DNA from: Chryseolinea serpens
GTDB taxonomy: Bacteria > Bacteroidota > Bacteroidia > Cytophagales > Cyclobacteriaceae
Direction of reading: 5' to 3'
NCBI RefSeq assembly: GCF_900129725.1
Contig: NZ_FQWQ01000003.1
Location: forward strand, 248,001 to 312,000
Length of the DNA: 64,000 nt
Under the pieces are notes generated by a model, which was not told the DNA's origin, did not search any database, and saw only the letters and a list, made by a program, of their open reading frames with translations. Both the position numbers and the translations under genes were made by a program. Shown here piece by piece: positions 31,277 to 39,469 of the stretch. Each line of letters begins with the position of its first letter. The first letter of the stretch is position 1.

Positions 31277-32125
31277 CTAGGACGGACCGGGCATTTGTAG
31301 TTTTCTGAATTGTAGCGGCGAGGTGTTCTTGTATTTTTTAAACTGCCGGTAAAAAAAAGGCAGACTTTCAAAACCGGTACCATATCCCACCTGTGCCACC
31401 GGTGTGGAGCCCTCCGCCAAAAGCCGGGCGGCCACCTGGATGCGGTACTCGTTCAGATAGCTGAAGAAAGGCTTTCGCATGGCATTGCTAAAGAAACGCG
31501 AGAAAGATTGTTCCGTCATGGAAACCTGGGAGGCCATTTCGGCAAGGGTGATGCGGCGTGCGTAGTTTTCATGCACGTATTCCTGTACACACTTCAACCG
31601 GTCGTGCACGTCGTGTGAAAGAGTGAAGGTGTGATCGGGCGTGGAGAGGAATGCGATCTTTTTTTGATGCGTCAGTTCTTCCAGCAACGCGAGCAGCTGC
31701 AGGTAGCGGTTCACTCCCTTGCTGTCGATAATTTCGTGCAGCTTGCTTTTTACATGACGGGCAAACGCGTCGTCGAATTTGATGCCACGCTCGGCGCGTT
31801 TCAACAGCGACGCAATGGCCGCAAATTCCTTTAACGGTTGTATGATCGCATCATTCCATTGAATGACTAAAGATCGCGCGACGGTTGTTTTGGCCTTGTC
31901 GCTCTTCCAATAATGAGGCACGTTCGAACCGATGAGCACCAGGTCGTCCTCGGCAAACGGCGAGATGTGATTGCCCACATAACGGATGCCTTTGCTCTTC
32001 ACGATATACGTCAATTCATACTCCGGATGAAAATGGAAGGGAGCATCAAACACCGGCCCCTGGTAATCGAACGCCGTCACCGAGCTTTCCTCATGGGCTC
32101 TTACTTTTTCGAAGACGGCTTTCAT
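31277..32125 (-). CDS. AraC-family regulator with cupin sensor domain
   Basis: 282 residues. N-terminal cupin-like ligand domain (about 1-150) with FHFHPEYELTYIV, and a C-terminal double HTH (about 180-282): RRITLAEMASQVSMTEQSFSR and VAQVGYGTGFESLPFFYRQFKK, ending SPLQFRK. It is divergent from a PhyH dioxygenase with 135 bases between, so that gene is a likely target. A second AraC protein of the same type (FHFHPEYELVLV) is at 33613; the two look like paralogues. Ligand unknown, sugar-like in related proteins. Confidence 0.92.
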   Translation of the reverse strand: MKAVFEKVRAHEESSVTAFDYQGPVFDAPFHFHPEYELTYIVKSKGIRYVGNHISPFAEDDLVLIGSNVPHYWKSDKAKTTVARSLVIQWNDAIIQPLKEFAAIASLLKRAERGIKFDDAFARHVKSKLHEIIDSKGVNRYLQLLALLEELTHQKKIAFLSTPDHTFTLSHDVHDRLKCVQEYVHENYARRITLAEMASQVSMTEQSFSRFFSNAMRKPFFSYLNEYRIQVAARLLAEGSTPVAQVGYGTGFESLPFFYRQFKKYKNTSPLQFRKLQMPGPS

Positions 32126-32133
32126 TTATCCTG

Positions 32134-32181
32134 TATTTTGTATGGAATAATGGACTTTATATCAATATATTATACAAAATA
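32134..32181. promoter_or_regulatory. 10-bp inverted repeat in divergent araC-phyH promoter
   Basis: TATTTTGTAT at 32134-32143 is the exact complement of ATACAAAATA at 32172-32181, centre-to-centre 38 bases, in the 135-base gap between the AraC regulator and PhyH genes. The layout suits an AraC-family dimer site that loops or bridges both promoters. The DNA is AT-rich, so chance cannot be excluded. Confidence 0.45.
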
Positions 32182-32260
32182 GTGTATTTTTTTGTTAAAA
32201 TAAAGGAAGAACTGTGCCGCATTGTTTTCGCTACTTTGTCTCAACCCAAACCTGAAAAAT

Positions 32261-33154
32261 ATGGACATGTACAGCGATCTTTCAGAGCATCATTATTTAC
32301 TGGGGTCGATGTTTCCCGAAGCCAACACCCGCGAACTTTGGGAAGCCTATAAATTGTCTGACGACCAACTCGCTTTTTTTGAAGAGAACGGGTACCTCGC
32401 CAACATCAAACTGTTGGAACATGACCAGGTAGATCAACTCAACCAGGAGTTGACCGAGATCATGAACCCTGCACACCCGCTCCATCACTTGTTTTACGAA
32501 TTCCATTCCAACGAATCCGGAGATCCAAATTCAGTATTGTTTCATTCCCTGGGGCACTGGCGCATCACGCCGGGCTTTCATGATGTTTTGTGGAATCCGC
32601 GATTTGTTATTCCCGCATCCCAATTGTTCGGAAATCGCGCGGTGCGTTTCTGGCACGACCAACTGTTTTGCAAACCGGCACACCATGGCGGCGTCGTGGC
32701 ATGGCACCAGGACTATAGCTATTGGACACGCACCACACCGATGCAGCACCTCACCTGCTGGGTGGCGCTGGACGACGCCTCGAGCGAAAATGGTTGCTTG
32801 CATTACATCCCAAAAAGTCATCGCTGGGATTTGCTGGACAGAACAACTCTGGCCGGCGACATGGAAGGACTGGAGAGATTTCTGACCGACGAACAGAAAA
32901 AACAATTTGCCAACAAGGTGGCGATCGAAATGCCCCGCGGCTATGCCACGTTCCATCATCCGCTGATGGTGCACGGCTCCTACGAGAACCGCTCGCCTCG
33001 TTCGCGTCGCGCCTTTGTGTTGAATGTATTTGCCGACGGCACAGTGTCGAACACCGACGACGCGGTCTTGACCGGCGTGCCGGCCATCGCCACAGGCAAT
33101 AAAATGCAGGGGCAATTTTTTCCGCTGCTGTTCGATCCAGCTTCGATCCGCTGA
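32261..33154 (+). CDS. Phytanoyl-CoA dioxygenase (PhyH) family oxygenase
   Basis: 297 residues from ATG at 32261; upstream in-frame codons lack family sequence. Fe(II)/2-oxoglutarate dioxygenase: the HxD metal pair in AWHQDYSYWTR and the distal His in HHPLMVHGSYENRSPRSRRAFVLN, with the Arg that binds 2-oxoglutarate a few residues later. CWVALDDASSENGCLHYIPKSH is a further PhyH hallmark. It hydroxylates an unknown small molecule; family members act on fatty acyl-CoA, ectoine, phosphonates or natural products. Divergent from an AraC regulator, which probably controls it. Confidence 0.92.
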   Translation: MDMYSDLSEHHYLLGSMFPEANTRELWEAYKLSDDQLAFFEENGYLANIKLLEHDQVDQLNQELTEIMNPAHPLHHLFYEFHSNESGDPNSVLFHSLGHWRITPGFHDVLWNPRFVIPASQLFGNRAVRFWHDQLFCKPAHHGGVVAWHQDYSYWTRTTPMQHLTCWVALDDASSENGCLHYIPKSHRWDLLDRTTLAGDMEGLERFLTDEQKKQFANKVAIEMPRGYATFHHPLMVHGSYENRSPRSRRAFVLNVFADGTVSNTDDAVLTGVPAIATGNKMQGQFFPLLFDPASIR

Positions 33155-33199
33155 TCTGCGTGGCGCAACGTTTTGGTTTGACGCCGGCACTGGGAATAT

Positions 33200-33601
33200 T
33201 TACCGCGGCGAAATGTCTGGTTTAATATCAATCACGGGCGTGCCATCGAGTGCTTCCAACGGATGCACTTTCAGTTTACCCGGCAACACCTCGATGACCT
33301 TGACACGATGGAGACCGACGGGATTAGGTCGGTCGGGTGAACGCGTCGTGAAAACACCAATTTCCGGAGCGGTGGTCTCGCGGCGAGGATAACATTTTAA
33401 CACACGGCGATCGGCGAGATGAAACCAGGTGAGCAACACCAGGGGAGCACCCACCCGCAGCCCTTGAATTCCCTCCGCGAACGCCGCATCGATTTCGATC
33501 ACGGCCTCGGGTGCGCCTTCACTTTCTTGCAAAGGACAATCTTCCAACGTCTTTAGCGACGAACGTATGTAGCCGATGGGTTGTAATGAGAATTTTTCCA
33601 T
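33200..33601 (-). CDS. trmO: tRNA (N6-threonylcarbamoyladenosine-37-N6)-methyltransferase TrmO-like
   Basis: 133 residues from ATG at 33601 (MEKFSLQPIGYIRS). It has the TsaA/TrmO-like beta-barrel motifs WFHLADRR and TRSPDRPNPVGLHRVKVIEV, which form the SAM site. E. coli TrmO adds a methyl to t6A37 of some tRNAs; bacterial TrmO is about 235 residues, so this short form has only the core domain. It starts 12 bases after the AraC gene's stop on the same strand, so it may be transcribed with it. Function as a true tRNA methyltransferase is likely but not certain for short members. Confidence 0.82.
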   Translation of the reverse strand: MEKFSLQPIGYIRSSLKTLEDCPLQESEGAPEAVIEIDAAFAEGIQGLRVGAPLVLLTWFHLADRRVLKCYPRRETTAPEIGVFTTRSPDRPNPVGLHRVKVIEVLPGKLKVHPLEALDGTPVIDIKPDISPR

Positions 33602-33612
33602 AGCATCGATAG

Positions 33613-34488
33613 TTACTTCATGACCTTTTTCCAATACTCCTGCCGGAACACCAGCGGGCTGACTTTATAAACTTTTTTGAATTGCCGGTTGAAATTGGAG
33701 AGGTTGTTGAACCCACAGGCAAAGCAAACCTCCGAAACACTTTTGTCCTGGTTGATCAACAGTTTGGTGGCTTGCCCAAGGCGCACCTCGTTGAGAAAGG
33801 AGGTGAAGGTTTTACGCGTGCGCTGACTAAAGAACCTCGAAAAGGAATTCACGGCCAGGTTGGTCAGCGAAGCCACTTCTTCCAGGCGGATCTCGCGTTG
33901 ATAATTGTTAAAAACGAAATCGAACACTTCGTTCATGCGCGACGACTCCACCGCGTTCACGCCTTTCACCGGTTCGTTAGAGATGTGGCGATAATCGCGC
34001 GACTCCGAAAGCTCTTGCAAGATATCCAGCAGTTTGAGCATGCGGGGGAATCCTTTCAGCGCGCAAAGCTCGAACATTTTTTTACGAACGCTCTCGTTGG
34101 TCTTCCCCAAAATGTCGAGACCTCGGGCACTGCGTGAGAGCAGGCTTTTAAGCCGCCGGGCTTCCGGCAACAAAAGAAAATCATCCCCGAAAGAATGTTC
34201 GAGAAAGTGGACGACGATCGACTGCGCACGCAGTTTGCTTTTGGGCTGATAATATTCAGCTCCATTTTTATAGAGGTGCGGCAGATTGGGGCCGATGAGC
34301 GCCAGGTCGTTTTCGCGAAAGGTCCTGATGTTGTCGCCGATAAAGCGCTGGCCCGTGCTGGCCGTGACCAGCACCAGTTCGTATTCGGGATGAAAATGCC
34401 ACGGCGTGGGGTAGTAACGATAATCGAAATACTTCACGACAAAGGATTCCTCCGATTTTATGGGCAATCTTTCGAGTACGGGTTGCAT
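33613..34488 (-). CDS. AraC-family regulator with cupin sensor domain
   Basis: 291 residues. Cupin-like N-terminus with PWHFHPEYELVLVTASTGQRFIG, and C-terminal HTH pair REIRLEEVASLTNLAVNSFSRFF and VSEVCFACGFNNLSNFNRQFKKV, ending SPLVFRQEYWKKV. Paralogous to the regulator at 31277: same domain order, same FHFHPEYEL signature. No divergent target is adjacent; upstream (34489 on) is a gene-poor region. It may act on the PhyH gene or elsewhere. Confidence 0.92.
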   Translation of the reverse strand: MQPVLERLPIKSEESFVVKYFDYRYYPTPWHFHPEYELVLVTASTGQRFIGDNIRTFRENDLALIGPNLPHLYKNGAEYYQPKSKLRAQSIVVHFLEHSFGDDFLLLPEARRLKSLLSRSARGLDILGKTNESVRKKMFELCALKGFPRMLKLLDILQELSESRDYRHISNEPVKGVNAVESSRMNEVFDFVFNNYQREIRLEEVASLTNLAVNSFSRFFSQRTRKTFTSFLNEVRLGQATKLLINQDKSVSEVCFACGFNNLSNFNRQFKKVYKVSPLVFRQEYWKKVMK

Positions 34489-34777
34489 GATGGTGTTTTG
34501 CCAGGTCTAAACTAACGGATATTTTGATGTTAAAAAAGTATCAGTTTTGTTCCGGATGCCGGGCAAACAAGCTAGCGAGGCAAGCTTGTGCATATTGGAA
34601 AAAGACAGGCGTCGCCCTCGGAGCGTGGTATCTGTTAATGCGGCCCCCCTCGGAGGCCTCGGGGCCGGGCTATCCGTTCCAAGTCCGTCCAACACGCAAA
34701 GCCAACGCACTTCGGGCTTTCCACTGCTATCCCTGGCCGGGCCCGGAAATAAGCATTTTGCCTCTGCGGAGAAAAAA
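34489..34777. other. Gene-poor GC-rich stretch with REP-like direct repeat
   Basis: No supported gene. The stretch is GC-rich in its middle and contains CCTCGGAGGCCTCGGGG (palindromic core GAGGCCTC) and two related 20-base units, see 34667-34733. A small inverted repeat CAAGCT/AGCTTG is near 34568. This looks like a dispersed intergenic repeat or a scar at the edge of the AT-rich island that starts at 34778. Confidence 0.5.
34667..34733 (+). repeat. Two imperfect 20-base direct repeats
   Basis: GGGCTATCCGTTCCAAGTCC at 34667-34686 and GGGCTTTCCACTGCTATCCC at 34714-34733 share the frame GGGCTnTCC..T.C.A..CC, 47 bases apart. Flanking GGCCGGG and GGCCGGGCCCGG add further symmetry. Similar GGGCT(A/T)TCC words are, in my recollection, common in intergenic repeats of Bacteroidota, but I cannot check copy number here. 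Confidence 0.4.
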
Positions 34778-35635
34778 TTATTTTATATTTAGTTCGCAAT
34801 CTTTAAAATCACCTTCACATAACCATCGAGGTATATAGTCACTTTCTACAGTAATAGAAATTCCGTTATCATAGGCATAGGAGCAAATCATAAGGAGTGG
34901 AAAGGAAACCCAGCCCCAGAAATCAGCCGCTCTATCTTTCTTACTAAAATATTCTTTATGTTTATTCAAAGCTTTTTCAAGAAGATCATTAAAACCAAAT
35001 GCATCTTTTTGAAGAACTGATTTACATAACATTATAACCGGAGTTCCCTGATTGTCAATCCAATTTCTTGATGGATTAGTTTTACTAAACTCTTTTTCTT
35101 TTAACTCATAAATCTCAATAGCTTTCTCTAAATACTTAGAATCTTCAAAAAGAACTTTATAAACTTCGACTTCGGCTATTCTTACATCGTCAAAAGAAAC
35201 GTTTCCTTGTTTCATAAACCTGTTCTCAAGATCTGTTAAAAAATCAATAGCTTTTTTATCCCTTAAAATAACGGCTGTATAAAACACTGGTATCCATGTT
35301 CCGAAATCAATATAATCTCTAGTCTCTTTTCCAACTGTTTTGATGGTTGTCTTTCCTACTTGGATTTCTCTTTCTTTGTTTGGGTTAGAAGCCAACTTGA
35401 AATGATTCAACCCAAATTGAAGAGCGTAAAAAAAGCTCTGAAAAATTTCATCTTTATCGCAGTTTAAAACAATCGAGTATCCAATGTCATTTATTATGCT
35501 TGTATAAAAGGAAATTATGTCTCGCGATCTGAAATCTATTTTTAACGCCTCTACGTAAGATGATAACCTTACTTTGAATTTTTCATGGTAAGTTTCTATC
35601 CTATCAATCTGAAACCCTATGTCGTGTCTATCCAT
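34778..35635 (-). CDS. Imm49-family immunity protein
   Basis: 285 residues from ATG at 35635 (a TTG two codons earlier would overlap the upstream stop). It resembles the Immunity 49 family of polymorphic toxin systems: the C-terminal core has LLEKALNKHKEYFSKKD, FPLLMICSYAYDNGIS and ITVESDYIPRWLCEGDF, which match the family's conserved end. No signal peptide, so cytoplasmic, as expected for an antidote. Strongly AT-rich compared with its neighbours, which argues for recent transfer. No toxin gene is adjacent, so it is an orphan antidote that may protect against effectors from competing cells. It follows a truncated hydrolase gene with 2 bases between. Confidence 0.82.
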   Translation of the reverse strand: MDRHDIGFQIDRIETYHEKFKVRLSSYVEALKIDFRSRDIISFYTSIINDIGYSIVLNCDKDEIFQSFFYALQFGLNHFKLASNPNKEREIQVGKTTIKTVGKETRDYIDFGTWIPVFYTAVILRDKKAIDFLTDLENRFMKQGNVSFDDVRIAEVEVYKVLFEDSKYLEKAIEIYELKEKEFSKTNPSRNWIDNQGTPVIMLCKSVLQKDAFGFNDLLEKALNKHKEYFSKKDRAADFWGWVSFPLLMICSYAYDNGISITVESDYIPRWLCEGDFKDCELNIK

Positions 35636-35637
35636 TT

Positions 35638-35934
35638 TCAATTTGAAAATTCATTAATAATTAAGTCACCTAATTCTCCTTTCGAATATTTCACCGGAAC
35701 AAGTTTATTGTTTTTGTATATAAGCAGACTGTGTCTGTTGGGATAAAAACCCGAATCAATGTCTTCAATGATTTGTTTAATTGCGGCTCTATTCATTCCT
35801 ACATCTTCCAATGTAGAAGTCGTAATGCCGTCATGTAGGTCATCGGGTCTTTTTAAATCACCCTGGGTTGTTTGTCCAAACCCACAAGGGTAAATGAGGA
35901 AACTGAAAATCAGAAGAGCTAATCGTTTTTTCAT
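35638..35934 (-). CDS. Truncated serine hydrolase (N-terminal fragment)
   Basis: 98 residues with a signal peptide (MKKRLALLIFSFLIYPCGFG). The segment DGITTSTLEDVGMNRAAIKQ and IEDIDSGFYPNRHSLLIYKNNKLV matches the start of class C beta-lactamase-like serine hydrolases, which would continue to an SxxK nucleophile motif. Here it breaks off just before that and ends with an unrelated-looking tail, KGELGDLIINEFSN. So it is catalytically dead: a remnant, or a recombination junction with the immunity gene that follows 2 bases later. AT-rich like that gene, so both probably arrived together. Confidence 0.65.
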   Translation of the reverse strand: MKKRLALLIFSFLIYPCGFGQTTQGDLKRPDDLHDGITTSTLEDVGMNRAAIKQIIEDIDSGFYPNRHSLLIYKNNKLVPVKYSKGELGDLIINEFSN

Positions 35935-35976
35935 GTTATTTTATTAGTCTAATGGCTTGCCGCCAACTAGCGAATA

Positions 35977-35994
35977 TATGCCATTAGTGGCATA
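35977..35994 (-). terminator. Short hairpin upstream of the AT-rich pair
   Basis: TATGCCA at 35977-35983 pairs with TGGCATA at 35988-35994 over a TTAG loop, in the gap between the oxidoreductase gene's stop side and the truncated hydrolase start. No T-run, so its role (terminator, operator or chance) is uncertain. Confidence 0.25.
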
Positions 35995-36107
35995 GGCCGG
36001 TATTTTGCAGCGCGAAGTTGGGGGAGTTTAGCAGGAAAGGACAAAAACCATATTACATACACTGTGGTGACCGGAAACTGATCGACCCGCTTACTATAAG
36101 ACCGTCT

Positions 36108-36779
36108 CTAAAATTGTTCAACAATAACTTTTGAGGATTCTGCCCCCAGCGAGATCAGTGTTTTTTGCAAAGCGAGCACCATGGGGTCAGGGCCGCAAAG
36201 ATAAAAATAGGTAGAGAAGGTAGGCAGCTTTTCTTTCAGGTAAGCCGCATCGATCATACGATGATCAAATGATTTTGTCTCTTCCTGCGTAAGCGTGTTG
36301 ATAAAATTCTTGCCAAGCATTTGCGTGAACTCTTCGCGCAGGATGATATCCTTTTCGGTGTTGTTGGAAAAGATTAGCGTGTTGTTGCCCAGTTTCGCCT
36401 CTTTTTTTAATTGTCGGAAGATGGCGATAAAAGGTGTTACGCCCGCGCCGCCTGCAATGAATACACCTTCGCCATAGTAGCGGATAGCACCGAAAACGTC
36501 GTGGATGATCAATTGATCGCCGGTCTTCAATTTGCCCAGGTGGTTGGTGACGCCGTTGTGGTCCGTGTAGATCTTGATGGTGAATTCCAGGTGGTCCCAC
36601 TCGGCCAGACCGGTGAAGGTGAATGGTCTTTTTTCACCCTTCATTTCCGGCGTGTTGATGGAAATGTCGGCCGCCTGGCCAGGCACGAAGGCAAGGCCCT
36701 CAGGTCTTTCCAGCGTAAATCGCCTGACGTTGTGCGTGACGGGTTCGACTTTCAATATCTTGACGATGGCAGGTTCCAT
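36108..36779 (-). CDS. Ferredoxin-NADP reductase-like flavin oxidoreductase
   Basis: 223 residues. The FAD domain (about 1-100) has FVPGQAADISINTPEMKGEKRPFTFTG, with RPFTFTG the flavin-binding RxYS/T motif; the NAD(P) domain (about 105-223) has GVFIAGGAGVTPFIAIFRQL and YFYLCGPDPMVLAL. No [2Fe-2S] or globin domain is attached, so it likely passes electrons between NAD(P)H and a separate partner such as a ferredoxin or oxygenase. It lies divergent from the membrane AraC regulator at 36835 (55 bases apart), which could control it. Confidence 0.9.
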   Translation of the reverse strand: MEPAIVKILKVEPVTHNVRRFTLERPEGLAFVPGQAADISINTPEMKGEKRPFTFTGLAEWDHLEFTIKIYTDHNGVTNHLGKLKTGDQLIIHDVFGAIRYYGEGVFIAGGAGVTPFIAIFRQLKKEAKLGNNTLIFSNNTEKDIILREEFTQMLGKNFINTLTQEETKSFDHRMIDAAYLKEKLPTFSTYFYLCGPDPMVLALQKTLISLGAESSKVIVEQF

Positions 36780-36834
36780 GATGTAAGATAGTTATAAATA
36801 ATAATTAAATATCTTGCAGCGATCAATCTCGCGC

Positions 36835-38013
36835 ATGCAAGACCTTGTCCTTTTTACGCTCACCGCCGGCAGTGTTTTTTTGCTGGCATTTCTTTCGGTT
36901 GCGAATCCGAAGGGGGCGAACGATACGGCAAATAAATGGCTGGGCGTTTTTCTGTTTTCGTTTGGTTGCGCATTGCTGGAGCGGGCGTTGTTTTCTTTTC
37001 CACCCCATATGCCGCCGACGCCATTCACGGTGTTGACGGAACTGTCCAGATTTGCGATCGCTCCCGCGCTGTACATGAGTGTATTGAATTTTACTTCGCC
37101 AGGGCGAACGTTCAAGAAAGGCGAGTATCTCCACTTTCTGCCCTTCCTTCTTTTTGCCCTGTATTCGATCATCACTTTGTTTTCATCGCCGCGCCTCCCC
37201 CCTCTACTCCCCCCGGCGTTGGGAAAAGCGATGGGAGCGGCGATGTTCTTAAGTGTAAAAATTCAAATCGTCGCCTATTGGTTGTTGAGTCAGAGTAGAC
37301 TTGTCTGGCACCAGCGCAACATTCGCATGTTTGCTTCGACGACCGCGGCGATAAATTTGCGGTGGTTGCAGTATTTTCTCTGGGCCCTGGTGTTCATCAT
37401 CTTTCTTTGGTTCAACGAGTTGTTCTTCGGTATCACGATCATTAAAACCCTGGCGCCGTTCGGATACCTGGTGGCCGTTTATTTCATCGGCTATTTTTCA
37501 CTTCGCCAACAAGAGATCTTCCGCTTTGAAAGACAAGAAGTAGAAGCGATTCGCGAAATACTGGAAGAAGACCCGGTCTCGACCGCGAAAACGCCGCGCC
37601 TTTCCGGCGAAGCGATGGCGACGCTGAAAGAAAAAATGCAAGCGATCATGGAACACGACAAGGCGTTCCTGGACCAGGAGTTGGATTTGCCACAGCTGGC
37701 CCGGCGTATGCACGTGTCTCCGCACGATCTCTCTTACCTGCTCAACGCAGGATTTGGCGAAAGCTTTTTCCAGTTTGTTAACCGCTATCGCGTGGCCGAG
37801 GCGAAAATACTTTTACTTTCTCCGAAACATCGCCATCTCAACGTGCTCGGCATCGCCTACGAGGCGGGGTTCAGCTCCAAAACAACCTTCAATACGACCT
37901 TCAAGAAATTTACCGGTCAATCGCCCACCCAATTCCAGCGAAACGCCCTGGGGGAAGTCCAACCGGCACCGCCGGCACGCCCTGAAGAAGGCCGGATGGA
38001 CACGCGCGGCTAA
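36835..38013 (+). CDS. Membrane-bound AraC-family regulator
   Basis: 392 residues from ATG at 36835 (a TTG seven codons earlier is less likely). Six to seven membrane helices occupy about 1-230 (for example LVLFTLTAGSVFLLAFLSVA, YLVAVYFIGYFSLRQQ), then a linker and a C-terminal AraC HTH pair (about 275-375): LDLPQLARRMHVSPHDLSYLL and VLGIAYEAGFSSKTTFNTTF, ending TGQSPTQFQRNA. Such proteins, common in Bacteroidota, sense an envelope signal and act on nearby genes from the membrane. Divergent from the ferredoxin-reductase-like gene, and 109 bases before a DoxX-like membrane gene on the same strand; both are candidate targets. Confidence 0.92.
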   Translation: MQDLVLFTLTAGSVFLLAFLSVANPKGANDTANKWLGVFLFSFGCALLERALFSFPPHMPPTPFTVLTELSRFAIAPALYMSVLNFTSPGRTFKKGEYLHFLPFLLFALYSIITLFSSPRLPPLLPPALGKAMGAAMFLSVKIQIVAYWLLSQSRLVWHQRNIRMFASTTAAINLRWLQYFLWALVFIIFLWFNELFFGITIIKTLAPFGYLVAVYFIGYFSLRQQEIFRFERQEVEAIREILEEDPVSTAKTPRLSGEAMATLKEKMQAIMEHDKAFLDQELDLPQLARRMHVSPHDLSYLLNAGFGESFFQFVNRYRVAEAKILLLSPKHRHLNVLGIAYEAGFSSKTTFNTTFKKFTGQSPTQFQRNALGEVQPAPPARPEEGRMDTRG

Positions 38014-38122
38014 AGCTTTTTTTGTTTTAAAACTCTGGAAAGGGGTTCGGATGGTTCCATCGGAACACCCCGGCGGCAGGGGAGGCCTACTTTAGGGCGT
38101 TCATCCTAAATCAAAAGTCAAA

Positions 38123-39223
38123 ATGAAAGCCCGTTCGTTTCTTCAAAAATTTGTTGCCTGTTTTTTTGCCGGCCTTTCCGTTATGGCGGCAACGCTCAGG
38201 ATCGGCCGAAGATTTATTTCTCCGTTGATCCCCCTTCCAGTCATCGCGGCCTTTGCGCTTCTCTTTTTCATATCTGCCCTCGTCCTCGCCGTGGTGTGGC
38301 ATAGACGTGAGAAAGTAAAAAACGCCACCGTCCCAGACACACCTTCGCCCCTCTGGATGCAGTTGAATTTTTGGCAGGGCATACTTCGCTACGCCATTGC
38401 CCTTGATCTTTCCATGTTTGGCTGGCAAAAGATCACCCGTCTTCAATTGGTGTCACCAATGGGCATGCTCGATCTGCCCTTCAGCAGCCTGTCGGGCGAG
38501 GACCTTACGTGGAGTTACTTCGGACATTCCTATCCGATGGTGGTGACGATCGGTAGCCTCCAGATCATCGGGTCGTTCTTGTTGCTTTTTAATCGCACAC
38601 GGTTATTGGCGTTGTTCACCTTGTTGCCGGTGTTGCTCAACATTGTGCTGATCGATTTCTTTTATGGGCTGGATTGGGGTGAGCAGCTTTATGCTTCTGT
38701 CATTTTCGTGGAACTGCTGTATCTCCTGCTCACGGAATATCACCGGCTGGTGGAATTCTTTTTTAAAACGCAGACCGCCATGCCTTCCCTTGTTTTCAAA
38801 AACAAATTCATCAAAAGAAGTATCCGTCTGTCCGTTGTCATGATTCCCCTCCTGCTCATCGCACGCTATGAAAACCCAGACCAGCATCCTGCGCTTACGG
38901 GCAAATATGAAGTGACAAAACTGCAATGGAATCAGGCGACGCTAAAGCCAGGCACTTGTCAGGACAGTGTATTGACCACGGTTTACCTCGACGTCGGAAA
39001 CGATATGGTGCTTGAATTTAACGACCAGAAAAGACGCCTGTTCGGGAAATATGCCTATGAAGAGCATACGGGAAAGCTGGGGGCTACGTGGCATTATCCC
39101 TCAACGTTCCATACACCGTTGCAGGCCACGCTCACCACACAAAATGATAGGGAATTGATCCTCACGGGCACCCTGGGAGAGAACGCGATCACCATAGAGA
39201 TGCACAAGGTTCGCGGAAGATAG
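38123..39223 (+). CDS. DoxX-like multi-pass membrane protein with C-terminal globular domain
   Basis: 366 residues. The N-terminal half has about six membrane helices; FWQGILRYAIALDLSMFGWQKI, SYFGHSYPMVVTIGSLQIIGSFLLLF and LLPVLLNIVLIDFFYG resemble the DoxX/TQO-small-subunit fold. The last 110 residues (from about HPALTGKYEVTKLQW) are predicted to be an outside-facing beta-rich domain. Reaction unknown; DoxX proteins are quinone- or thiosulfate-linked or act in oxidative stress. It follows the membrane AraC gene and may belong to its regulon. Not certain to be true DoxX; the call rests on helix layout. Confidence 0.6.
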   Translation: MKARSFLQKFVACFFAGLSVMAATLRIGRRFISPLIPLPVIAAFALLFFISALVLAVVWHRREKVKNATVPDTPSPLWMQLNFWQGILRYAIALDLSMFGWQKITRLQLVSPMGMLDLPFSSLSGEDLTWSYFGHSYPMVVTIGSLQIIGSFLLLFNRTRLLALFTLLPVLLNIVLIDFFYGLDWGEQLYASVIFVELLYLLLTEYHRLVEFFFKTQTAMPSLVFKNKFIKRSIRLSVVMIPLLLIARYENPDQHPALTGKYEVTKLQWNQATLKPGTCQDSVLTTVYLDVGNDMVLEFNDQKRRLFGKYAYEEHTGKLGATWHYPSTFHTPLQATLTTQNDRELILTGTLGENAITIEMHKVRGR

Positions 39224-39254
39224 GGCGTCAACAGGAACAATGAACCCAACGGAC

Positions 39255-39287
39255 GGGTGGCGGAAAATCTGGCCTTTCCAGCCACCC
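39255..39287 (+). terminator. Hairpin after DoxX-like gene
   Basis: GGGTGGC at 39255-39261 pairs with GCCACCC at 39281-39287, continued inward by GGAAA/TTTCC with one bulge. It lies 31 bases after the stop. No T-run follows, so it may be a weak or factor-dependent terminator. The rest of the 306-base gap to 39530 shows CCCTC/GAGGG near 39447-39459 and the promoter element at 39470. Confidence 0.45.
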
Positions 39288-39469
39288 ATCCGTCAATTAA
39301 TGACCATCCTAAGCCAGAAATGACGGACCAGAATTTGGAAAAAAACAGTTCCAATTTGGGCTTTCGACCGGGTTACCTGGTCGGCAGTTTTTACATGAAA
39401 GGTTACAAATCCCGGTTTTTGAGCAAATTTAAAGGGTTACCTCGACCCCTCACTGAGGGTATATACGTA

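Noticed and set aside
34524-34838. Short plus-strand open frames between the AraC and Imm49 genes
   Set aside because: GC-rich repeat-like DNA; the proteins are low complexity without a plausible start or family.
34778-36107. Search for a toxin gene next to Imm49
   Set aside because: No Rhs, polymorphic-toxin or effector reading frame is present on either strand; the upstream partner is a truncated hydrolase, so a toxin-antidote pair is not claimed.
36265-36600. 111-codon minus-strand frame inside the oxidoreductase gene
   Set aside because: Out-of-frame shadow of the ferredoxin-reductase-like gene on the same strand.
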